Assembly: GCA_002501605.1 (NCBI GenBank)
Contig: DANW01000012.1
Span: 1-13,124 of the forward strand
From: Euryarchaeota archaeon UBA28
GTDB lineage: Archaea > Thermoplasmatota > Poseidoniia > Poseidoniales > Thalassarchaeaceae
DNA length: 13,124 nucleotides
Direction of reading: 5' to 3'
Translations under genes and position numbers: made by a program
The notes under the pieces: generated by a model
Databases searched by the model: none
What the model saw: the letters and a program-made list of their open reading frames with translations, nothing else
Told to the model about the DNA's origin: nothing
In this document: positions 1 through 6,647 of the stretch, piece by piece
Position numbering within the stretch: position 1 is the stretch's first letter
How the letters are laid out: every line of letters starts with the position of its first letter

Positions 1-408
1 TGTCCCATTGGCTTCTATCTGATGGCTCATTGACAGATTTGAAGGGAGCAGTCCATTTGATGGGTCGAGTAGGAGTAAGCTGGTGACCTTACAATCTGGA
101 TCGACTCGCTCCCCTGTCTCGTTGAGTTCGCACTCCCCGCTTAGCCAAGGGGTTGAGATATCGTCCACGCCTTGAAAGTCCCCATCTCCCTCGACGTCGA
201 TGAGAATCCTGTGTGTCACATTCTCCCTCTTGTCAACATTGTAGAAGAACAGGGAATCCGATGAGACAAGAATCCCGGGCGAGATACCATTTGGAGTGGG
301 GCCGTCATCCTTCAAAAGAACCGTGTATTCCTTGGGTTCGTGGGCCGATGCGAGTGGCAGAGCAAGTATCATTAGGGATGCTATCGCAATGGCCGTGGCT
401 CCGCGCAC
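1..408 (-). CDS. Secreted protein of unknown function, 3' end cut by window start; paralog of the gene at 4216-4746
   Basis: An open frame on the minus strand runs off the left edge (136 codons visible, no stop). It has a clean signal peptide: hydrophobic residues 3-20 ending LPLASA, so the mature chain would start at His23. The chain continues with an acidic beta-rich region, FFYNV at 54-58, an aspartate/glycine run near 71-79, and Cys93 and Cys106. The order FYNV, then xVT, then D-x-D-G-D, then two cysteines 12-13 residues apart, then LDP-x-N, matches the protein at 4216-4746, so I call them paralogs. I chose the GTG at 408 because it is the only start codon in frame that leaves a complete signal peptide; ATG 372 would remove most of it. 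A better ribosome site stands before ATG 440, but that frame closes after 19 codons. The gene diverges from the propeller gene at 462. Function unknown. Confidence 0.75.
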   Translation of the reverse strand, partial: MRGATAIAIASLMILALPLASAHEPKEYTVLLKDDGPTPNGISPGILVSSDSLFFYNVDKRENVTHRILIDVEGDGDFQGVDDISTPWLSGECELNETGERVDPDCKVTSLLLLDPSNGLLPSNLSMSHQIEANGT

Positions 409-461
409 GTGCTTGCGCGAAGGTGCGATGACTTCAACATGACCTGCTCCTTCGGAGACCC
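409..461. promoter_or_regulatory. Divergent intergenic region between two exported-protein genes
   Basis: These 53 bases separate two divergent starts and must hold both promoters unless these lie inside the flanking genes. I see no convincing TATA box. What is visible is CGGAG about 6 nt before ATG 462 on the plus strand, and AGGAG about 7 nt before ATG 440 on the minus strand. Confidence 0.3.
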
Positions 462-2210
462 ATGAGCACGGAAAGAGCATTAGTAGCTGGGGCTTTGCTC
501 GCCTGTATCTTGGTTGCGATTTCCACATCCTTCTTGTTGTTCGATAACGAATTAGATACTGTCGTTGGTTCTGATTCCTTGATTGATCCTCTGATACAGA
601 CGGATGATCATGACCACAGGAACGCGAGCCAGCATGTCTTGTACACGGAGAACATAGTTCCAATCAGTTACAATCCCCTGACTGCCCCTGGCAATGCAGA
701 GGTTCAGGTGGCTGATTCGCCCGATGGCAGGACATACGCATACATTGCCGGGTGGTCGGAAATGCACATCGTAGATGTTACGAATCCGGGCAATACCACC
801 GTAACGGGTGTATACTATGACCCCAATACCCAAGTTTTGGATGTGAAGTATCTCCAATACAATGCTAGAGAGTACGTGATTGTGCAGAATCAATTGGTCG
901 ATCCGGGAGCTGCCGACCCCAATGTAGGATCATGGGAAGACCCGGCACAAGTAACAGTCACACTGGTCGATGTTACAGACAAAACCAATCCTAGCTGGGT
1001 CGACTCTTGGTATGATGCCGACCATCCTAGTGGCCCCCACAACCTCTACACTCATGTGATAGATAACGAATGGTATATCTTTGTAGCAAACCCAGATTAC
1101 GAACAATGCGATGTGGGACAAGGAGACGCATGTGGGGGGATTACCGTCGCCCATCTCAACTTCGCGGGATATGGCGACCTTCCTAGAATTGTGAAAGTCG
1201 GGGAGGCGGAAGTAAGCTGGGAGTCTACTCTTGGAGGATGGATATACATTCATGATATGACGGTTCAAACCTGGCCAGGAGAGGACTCCAATGATCCGAG
1301 GTTTGGTAGGACGTTCGTCTATGGCGCATATTGGGAGGCTGGTCTGAGAATTTTTGATGTATCTGATGTTCCACATCCGGGAAACGATATGGCTGAATAT
1401 CTCGCCATTGCCACTGCCTGTAGGGGCTCTTTTGGTACTCAGCTAGGTTGTAATTGGAGAGCACCTGAAGTGGGGCAATGGATGGAGTTCGAGGATTTTG
1501 ATGGCGATGGTGAGATTGACTGTGGATGCACCAGTAACGAGAACGGTGGCCGAGCATCATACATCCACTATGCAGAACCTATTGATGAGATGGTGGATGC
1601 GAGCCACTTGGGATACACAGCTGGAAAGAGGCACCTGACCATTGTGGCCACCGAGGTACTAAGCACAAGTGTTGGGACCGGAATGAGTTATCTCTTAGAC
1701 ACCACGGCATATGAGATGAACAATGGAAATTTCAGATTCCTGCCAGAACTGATACATGGCTGGGAAATTCCCTTTGCGATGGATCACCACATACCAGAAG
1801 GAGAGGAATGGTTACTTTTCAGCCCCCATAATGCGGACACCCAAATTTTCCAAACGGGCCTGCCCGGGCTTCCTGACAGTAGCTTTGGAGGGGCTTGGGA
1901 TGGCAGGATTTACCTAAGTAGTTATCATGCTGGTCTTTGGATAATTGACATCGAGACCCTAATGGTCGAAGGACTGACTGGAAGCAACAAGACCGATGCA
2001 CATAGTCTGTCTACTATAGGTTACCACCTTCCCCATGGCGCCGATGGAACCCCTCTGGATAGCTCATTCTATGACTTCGGTTGGACGCCTTTCCTTTGGG
2101 CTGCTGAATATCACAACGGGTATACTTACCTCTCGTGCATCACGAGTGGATTGTATATCGTACAGCTAGACTTAGATGTCCCCTATAGTTCGGTTTCATC
2201 GGCCCCATAG
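462..2210 (+). CDS. Membrane-anchored LVIVD-repeat beta-propeller protein, possibly metal-binding
   Basis: 582 residues. Residues 6-27 are a hydrophobic signal anchor, so the rest should lie outside the membrane. LVIVD-type propeller strands recur: residues 92-107 (IAGWSEMHIVDVTN), 284-302 (AYWEAGLRIFDVSD), 483-497 (YHAGLWIIDIET) and 554-569. LVIVD repeats form beta-propeller blades in surface proteins; no catalytic role is established for the family. Histidines are prominent and shared with the next gene: His50/52/58 (HxHx5H), His193 and His198, His264, His369, His442/443, His456 (in FSPHNADT) and His489 (in YHAG). An Asp/Gly-rich loop (345-353, DFDGDGEID) looks calcium-binding. The start is supported by CGGAG about 6 nt upstream. 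First gene of a five-gene run that includes two Sco copper-chaperone homologs, which makes a copper-linked role plausible but unproven. Confidence 0.85.
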   Translation: MSTERALVAGALLACILVAISTSFLLFDNELDTVVGSDSLIDPLIQTDDHDHRNASQHVLYTENIVPISYNPLTAPGNAEVQVADSPDGRTYAYIAGWSEMHIVDVTNPGNTTVTGVYYDPNTQVLDVKYLQYNAREYVIVQNQLVDPGAADPNVGSWEDPAQVTVTLVDVTDKTNPSWVDSWYDADHPSGPHNLYTHVIDNEWYIFVANPDYEQCDVGQGDACGGITVAHLNFAGYGDLPRIVKVGEAEVSWESTLGGWIYIHDMTVQTWPGEDSNDPRFGRTFVYGAYWEAGLRIFDVSDVPHPGNDMAEYLAIATACRGSFGTQLGCNWRAPEVGQWMEFEDFDGDGEIDCGCTSNENGGRASYIHYAEPIDEMVDASHLGYTAGKRHLTIVATEVLSTSVGTGMSYLLDTTAYEMNNGNFRFLPELIHGWEIPFAMDHHIPEGEEWLLFSPHNADTQIFQTGLPGLPDSSFGGAWDGRIYLSSYHAGLWIIDIETLMVEGLTGSNKTDAHSLSTIGYHLPHGADGTPLDSSFYDFGWTPFLWAAEYHNGYTYLSCITSGLYIVQLDLDVPYSSVSSAP

Positions 2211-2217
2211 GGGCCGA
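2199..2217 (+). repeat. Perfect 8-bp inverted repeat enclosing the stop codon of the propeller gene
   Basis: TCGGCCCC, a 3-base ATA spacer, then GGGGCCGA form a perfect stem with the TAG stop at the loop and first base of the 3' arm. No T-run follows and the next gene starts within about 50 bases, so it is unlikely to be a plain terminator. It could protect an mRNA 3' end or tune translation of the downstream lipoprotein gene. Confidence 0.6.
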
Positions 2218-2263
2218 ACGTCCTAGGGGGAATTTGATATGTCTCCGTTTGTCCCGCAGGCTC

Positions 2264-4219
2264 ATGCCTCTACGTCCCGTATGGATATTGACCGCTCTCA
2301 TGATTCTAGCCCCTATTTCGGGATGCCTGTCATTCTCCGATGGTTCTGGGGGGGATAATGATGGAGGATATTCGTGGGTAGATCCTGTCACGGAAATAGA
2401 GGATGGTAATCACTCACACAACGATCTGCTTGCGCACCGACTTTCCACGCCCAATGCTATGCTGATAGACTATCACAACCTAAATTGTGATGGTAATGTA
2501 AAGCCACCGGCCGACTTGGACAATGTCGCTGGAAGGCCATGCTTCGAGGAATTCAAGAATGTTGGACCGACTCCGGGGGATAACTCAGAGATAGCCATCG
2601 AGGGTAACTTCCTAGACGACTGTGAGATTTATGGGGATGGCACCGGAGGTTGCTTCGCTTACGTCTCGTCATACAATCAATTCGAGATCCTTGACATCAG
2701 CAAGCCAAACGAGATCAGGCTTCTGTCAACATACTATGCGGAGATTGCCAGGATGATTGACATCAAAGTAACAGCTGACAACAACTGGGTTTTGGTAAAT
2801 CATGAGCTAACGAATTCTGAGCTGGACCCCATACCTAATGACGATGACGCTAACAGTGGGGCTAATAGATTGGACCTGATATACGTCGGGGACAAGACAA
2901 GCCCCATCAAGGTCGCAGAATGGGATAACCCACCTGCAGGATTCCATAATCAGGATTTGCATGTTTATTGCGACTGGACACCTGCGAATCCCACAGCATT
3001 ATGGCAGGACGACTGTCACCTTTTCCTCTTCGGTGCCGATCCCTATCCTGAGATGGTAGAGGGTTCAAGCGGGACTTTCTATAAGGGTACACAGATTTTC
3101 TACGCCCTGATCGACTTCGCAGGCCTGAACCCAACAAACAACGAAGAGCAACAGAACGCTAGTAGAGAGATAATTCGTTGGGGAGGGTACACGCCTGAAC
3201 CTCAAACGACCTGTGGAGGGTCCATCTTCAACCATGACAATGTATTCTTCATCCATCCAATTACAAAACAGAAAATGTTGGCCGTTTCATACTGGGGGGC
3301 TGGGCTGAGGCTAGTCGATGTTTCCGAGCCACCCCAAATTGCTGACCCGCTAGGAATCTCATGGCCACCGGAAACTGGAAGGTGGCTTGGGTGTCCAACT
3401 GACGACTCAGGATGGTATGGCCCCGAGGGAGGCGGGCATGCGAACATGGCACCAGAAGTATGGCTGGATGCGAACGATGGGAATGACAATATCCATTACG
3501 CAGTACCCCAAGACAACCTGATATGCTCCGGAATAAGTGAGTATGATCCAGTTGAAACTTGGCCAGAGCGATGTGGAACCGGGCCTTCCGATGCTACATA
3601 TGGCGTGAATTGGAGGCACTACACGTACATCGCTCCTGAGTACGGTTCTAATACCAACCACACTGGATATTTATGGACAATCGACACAACTGACCCAACA
3701 CAGCCATTCCTTGTCTCCAAGTGGAAGCTACCCGGCGAGAGTACCCTTCCAGACGGTACTTCACATCCTCATCACTACATACCCGGAGGTTATATTTTCA
3801 GCCCACATAATGGTGATACTGGACTGAGTGGGCACGTTTACTGGACCCATTACCATGCTGGAGTATGGATTACAGATCATGGCCATATCTGGGACGAGTT
3901 GGTCTGGGAAAATGGCGTTCCAGAGCCAGAGCGAGGTTTCCAGGCAATCTCTGAATTGGCACCATCGCACACCTTGGGATACTACTTGCCAGCAGGCCCG
4001 TATTGGATCGATGACCCAGTAACAGAGCTAGGCTATGACATGGCTGACTGTTGGGCTTCTTGCATGATTCCTTTTGATTGGGGGCTTCAATACGATCCAC
4101 GGGGTTTCGTCTTCATCTCTGAGATGGTTTCAGGCGTTTATGTGGTTCAGTTCGATGAGGATCACGATGCTAGATATGATTACCCCCCACTGTGGACAGC
4201 GGAGGCAAGTGACCAATGA
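2264..4219 (+). CDS. LVIVD-repeat beta-propeller lipoprotein, paralog of the preceding gene
   Basis: 651 residues from ATG 2264. The N-terminus is a classic lipoprotein signal: PLRPVW, hydrophobic ILTALMILA, then lipobox ISGC with Cys21, followed by a Ser/Gly/Asp linker. In-frame TTG 2234 would add ten residues (ICLRLSRRL region); AGGGGG at 2225-2230 lies near it, so the start is uncertain. LVIVD-like strands lie near 130-147, 338-355, 525-538 and 615-631. Colinear identity with the upstream propeller includes HxHx5H (His50/52/58), HNx3H (His228/233), HD (His324), IHYA (His411), HH (503/504), FSPHNGDT (512-519) and YHAGVWITD (530-538). It has many cysteines (e.g. Cys436, Cys596, Cys600), suggesting disulfides in an extracytoplasmic protein. 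The ATGA overlap with the next gene indicates an operon. Function unknown; a metal site lined by the shared histidines is my inference. Confidence 0.83.
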   Translation: MPLRPVWILTALMILAPISGCLSFSDGSGGDNDGGYSWVDPVTEIEDGNHSHNDLLAHRLSTPNAMLIDYHNLNCDGNVKPPADLDNVAGRPCFEEFKNVGPTPGDNSEIAIEGNFLDDCEIYGDGTGGCFAYVSSYNQFEILDISKPNEIRLLSTYYAEIARMIDIKVTADNNWVLVNHELTNSELDPIPNDDDANSGANRLDLIYVGDKTSPIKVAEWDNPPAGFHNQDLHVYCDWTPANPTALWQDDCHLFLFGADPYPEMVEGSSGTFYKGTQIFYALIDFAGLNPTNNEEQQNASREIIRWGGYTPEPQTTCGGSIFNHDNVFFIHPITKQKMLAVSYWGAGLRLVDVSEPPQIADPLGISWPPETGRWLGCPTDDSGWYGPEGGGHANMAPEVWLDANDGNDNIHYAVPQDNLICSGISEYDPVETWPERCGTGPSDATYGVNWRHYTYIAPEYGSNTNHTGYLWTIDTTDPTQPFLVSKWKLPGESTLPDGTSHPHHYIPGGYIFSPHNGDTGLSGHVYWTHYHAGVWITDHGHIWDELVWENGVPEPERGFQAISELAPSHTLGYYLPAGPYWIDDPVTELGYDMADCWASCMIPFDWGLQYDPRGFVFISEMVSGVYVVQFDEDHDARYDYPPLWTAEASDQ

Positions 4220-4746
4220 GGTTGTCTCGAAGAGGAACAATCGCATTTCTTCTAGTGGTTGTACTAATATCGCCCACGGTTTCTGCCCATGGTGCTAACT
4301 CTTTCGCGTTCATAATGCGAGAGGGGTCGATTCAACCCGGATCTGCTGAAGTGATACAAAATGACACCCTAATATTCTACAATGTAGCTAGTCAAAATAG
4401 GACTGTTACCCTGGACGGCGACTCTGATGGTACTATTGAGTACGAATGCATCACATCTAGTATGAACTCGTCGAGTACAGAGGATGAGTGCAGGTTATGG
4501 CTTGATCCTCAAAACTGGTCTGCTGGAAACTACCAAATCGAGATTTTCTCAAATTCTAGTCTGTGGAATGTACTCAATTTTACTTTGTTGGAAGACATCC
4601 ACAATGAGTCTGGACCCCCTCTTGGATACTCTTTCGGAGGGGTTGAAGACGGTGAAAAATCCGAAACAGTAGAGTCCTCATACATGGCTCTGTTAGGGTT
4701 GATTGCCGTTATCGGAATCTTAGCATTGGTCATCAGGAGGAAATGA
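4216..4746 (+). CDS. Secreted, C-terminally membrane-anchored protein of unknown function
   Basis: 176 residues: signal peptide 1-24 (RLSRRG, hydrophobic core, cleavage after TVSA), an extracellular beta-rich region about 25-135, an acidic linker, a transmembrane helix 156-173, and an RRK stop-transfer end. After cleavage the first residue would be His25. Cys78 and Cys92 could form a disulfide. Several Asn-x-Ser/Thr sites (e.g. 61, 84, 112, 120) could be N-glycosylated. FYNV at 54-57 and the LDPQN stretch at 96-100 match the truncated secreted protein at the left edge. Size, signal and tail recall small archaeal cupredoxin-like surface proteins, but there is no His/Cys/His/Met type-1 copper set, so I do not call it a cupredoxin. 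GGAGG lies 10 nt before the ATG, and the start overlaps the preceding stop (ATGA). Confidence 0.8.
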   Translation: MRLSRRGTIAFLLVVVLISPTVSAHGANSFAFIMREGSIQPGSAEVIQNDTLIFYNVASQNRTVTLDGDSDGTIEYECITSSMNSSSTEDECRLWLDPQNWSAGNYQIEIFSNSSLWNVLNFTLLEDIHNESGPPLGYSFGGVEDGEKSETVESSYMALLGLIAVIGILALVIRRK

Positions 4747-4747
4747 C

Positions 4748-5479
4748 ATGAAGAAGGAAATAGCTCTTTTTCTAGTATTGACTTTGCTGACACCGGGTTG
4801 CATGGGGGATTCTGAACCCGATGTATTCTATGGAGAAGACATCAGTCCCCCGGTTCCAGTCAGTGATTTCATACTTACAGATCAAAATGGGGATCCTTTC
4901 CAACTCTCTGAGTTTGAAGGAAAGGTAGTTGTGGTCACGTTCCTATTCACGAGATGTCCAGACATCTGCCCAATAGTAAGTGCGAATCTCGACTACCTTT
5001 CCAATATGCTCGGGGATGACTATGGAGAATCGGTGGAGATACTGACGATAACAGTTGACCCATGGACAGACAATAGCTCTGTATTGCACAATTACAGTGA
5101 ACAGAGGGGGCTTCATTGGCCCCATCTCACCGGTTCTGTGGAAGACCTAGAGGGAGTTTGGCTAGAATTCGATGTCGGACTCCAGACATACTCCATCGAT
5201 TCAGATGGAGATGGGGTTTCGGATGGATTCGATACATGCTTGGAGACCCCTGAAGGTGAAGAAGTGGACAATAATGGATGTGGACTCGAGACACAGCAGG
5301 AAGATGATGGAGGGGATGTTACTGTGAAACATCATCCACTAGATTACTGGGTCGATCACACGACTGGGACCATTATATTGGATAAGCAACTTAGGCAGAG
5401 AGTTTGGTGGGGAGACACCGACTGGAATGTAGAGCTTGCAATGGAGGATATCAAGATTCTAATTTCGGAGGAGGAGTGA
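4748..5479 (+). CDS. Sco1/SenC-family copper-binding thioredoxin-fold lipoprotein with a TSP3-like insert
   Basis: 243 residues. Lipobox LTPGC puts the lipid on Cys18. The Sco/SenC domain follows: DQNGDPFQLSEFEGKVVVV (45-63), the copper-binding CPDIC (Cys70, Cys74), the TVDPWTD strand (102-108), PHLTGS (125-130) and the distal ligand His204 in VDHTTGTIILD. In known Sco proteins the CxxxC pair plus this His bind copper for delivery to the CuA site of cytochrome oxidase or act as a thiol reductant. Between PHLTG and His204 sits an insert, 151-178, reading DSDGDGVSDGFDTC with a second Cys178, which matches a thrombospondin type 3 calcium-binding repeat. AGGAGG lies 7 nt before the ATG. It is one base after the previous stop and two bases before the next start, so clearly co-transcribed. 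Confidence 0.92.
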   Translation: MKKEIALFLVLTLLTPGCMGDSEPDVFYGEDISPPVPVSDFILTDQNGDPFQLSEFEGKVVVVTFLFTRCPDICPIVSANLDYLSNMLGDDYGESVEILTITVDPWTDNSSVLHNYSEQRGLHWPHLTGSVEDLEGVWLEFDVGLQTYSIDSDGDGVSDGFDTCLETPEGEEVDNNGCGLETQQEDDGGDVTVKHHPLDYWVDHTTGTIILDKQLRQRVWWGDTDWNVELAMEDIKILISEEE

Positions 5480-5481
5480 GG

Positions 5482-6576
5482 ATGAGAGCTCGTGTTTTAC
5501 TAGTTGGGTTCCTGCTCATCTCGTCCGGTTGTCTGGGACAGGGAGATGACTTAGAGTTCCTTGGGATAGAGTACAGAGACCCTCCGGAAGCACCCGATTT
5601 CACACTATTTGACCAGAACGGGGAAATCTTCGAGCTGAGTGATCACGAAGGCAAGGTAATCGTGGTGGCCTTTGTATACACATCTTGCCCCGATATATGC
5701 TTGATAATCTCCTCAAACCTGGATTATGTTTACGACAATCTAGGATACAGATCTGAGGAGGTACTGATCTTATCTGTGACTATTGATCCTGCTAGAGACA
5801 CCATAAATCACTTATCAGAATGGACTGAAAATAGGGGCTATGAATGGCCTCATCTAACAGGCCCTGCATCTGAGCTCCAGCGGATATACCGTTCTTGGAA
5901 CGTAATCATCGACAACGAGCATATCGAGGCAAGCCAGCCCCCGGAGGAGAGCCTGAATCGTTTGGTGGTCCTCTATCCTGACAACTCCAGCTCAGTCATC
6001 GACAGAACGGGCTTCGGGATGAATGGATCTGAATTCATATTCGATTCATTCAATGAGTCGAGTCTGTCATTTGATATTACTGATGGTCCAGTCAGTGAAG
6101 GGACTCTTGGAGAGTGGGGTACAGATGGTAATTGGACTTGGGTCCTACACTCTTGGGACCCGGTGAATGAGAGTTGGATTCAGTCACAATCCCCGAGCTC
6201 ATCGATTGAGATCGGAAGTAGTACCCACCTTGCGTGGGTAGCCAGTAATGCCAATCTTAGCTTGGCGCCACCGGGATTCGATTGCAATGGTCATGGATGG
6301 ATCATGGGAACTGGAAGCACCGCTCATTGCATGTGTGATGAAGGTTATGAGAGGCCGGATGGTGATTGGCTTTCTTGCATGATTGAAGGCTCTTCGGATT
6401 CAGGGGATACCAGTGGGACAGACCCGCATGATATATCACTGGGAGAATATGAGGTTGGCCATTCAACCACAACCTTCATTGTCGGGAAAGAAATGAAGAA
6501 GAGGGTCGCTTATTCCGGAATACACTGGGATGCTGATGATTTCCTCCAAGACGTGATTACCTTGGTTGATGAGTGA
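5482..6576 (+). CDS. Second Sco1/SenC-family lipoprotein, enlarged by a partial EGF-like insert
   Basis: 364 residues from ATG 5482; a longer frame from 5404 exists but would bury the lipoprotein signal. Lipobox ISSGC lipidates Cys17, and a GGAGGAGGAG run precedes the start. Sco features: DQNGEIFELSDHEGKVIVV (44-62), CPDIC (Cys69, Cys73), TIDPARD (100-106), WPHLTG (122-127) and His327 in VGHSTTTFIV, so all three copper ligands are kept. Compared with a usual Sco of about 200 residues it carries roughly 165 extra residues (about 155-320) between PHLTG and His327. Within the insert, Cys268, Cys283, Cys285 and Cys299 with HG and CDEGY spacing resemble an EGF-like domain, though with four rather than six cysteines. 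It overlaps in design with the Sco just upstream and probably arose by duplication. Last gene of the run. Confidence 0.9.
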   Translation: MRARVLLVGFLLISSGCLGQGDDLEFLGIEYRDPPEAPDFTLFDQNGEIFELSDHEGKVIVVAFVYTSCPDICLIISSNLDYVYDNLGYRSEEVLILSVTIDPARDTINHLSEWTENRGYEWPHLTGPASELQRIYRSWNVIIDNEHIEASQPPEESLNRLVVLYPDNSSSVIDRTGFGMNGSEFIFDSFNESSLSFDITDGPVSEGTLGEWGTDGNWTWVLHSWDPVNESWIQSQSPSSSIEIGSSTHLAWVASNANLSLAPPGFDCNGHGWIMGTGSTAHCMCDEGYERPDGDWLSCMIEGSSDSGDTSGTDPHDISLGEYEVGHSTTTFIVGKEMKKRVAYSGIHWDADDFLQDVITLVDE

Positions 6577-6580
6577 TACG

Positions 6581-6600
6581 GGTATTTTGTATGTTTTTTC
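6581..6600 (+). terminator. T-rich transcription terminator after the Sco operon
   Basis: Just after the stop at 6576 the plus strand reads TATTTTGTATG then six Ts (6594-6599). Archaeal RNA polymerase terminates at short T-runs without needing a hairpin, and a new promoter follows directly, so this fits an operon end. Confidence 0.5.
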
Positions 6601-6616
6601 CGCCCCCTCACTAATC

Positions 6617-6625
6617 AAATTATAT
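6617..6625 (+). promoter_or_regulatory. TATA box for the leaderless gene at 6648
   Basis: AAATTATAT is centred about 27 nt before ATG 6648. Archaeal TATA boxes lie around -26, so transcription would begin at or next to the A of this ATG, giving a leaderless mRNA. This argues against the upstream ATG at 6624, which overlaps the box. Confidence 0.55.
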
Positions 6626-6647
6626 GCTAATGCCAGCTACTCGTAAC

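Noticed and set aside
552..1560. Long open frames on the minus strand inside the first propeller gene (552-893, 930-1376, 1225-1560)
   Set aside because: They lie wholly opposite a well-supported coding frame, have no family motifs, signal sequences or start signals, and their composition (rich in Arg, His, Ile) is that of antisense shadows.
2199..2217. Hairpin as a rho-independent-type terminator
   Set aside because: No T-run follows, and the paralogous gene continues directly in the same direction.
2239..2241. ATG 2239 with AGGGGG at good spacing as start of the second propeller gene
   Set aside because: It is out of frame with the lipoprotein; the frame it opens has no signal peptide or LVIVD repeats.
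4216..4746. Calling the 4216 protein a blue-copper cupredoxin
   Set aside because: Only two histidines (25 and 129) remain after the start, both cysteines lie in a pair likely to form a disulfide, and no His/Cys/His/Met ligand order is visible.
5404..5481. Earlier start at 5404 for the second Sco protein
   Set aside because: It would add 26 residues overlapping the previous gene and put the lipoprotein signal internally; ATG 5482 has a strong ribosome site and starts the signal exactly.
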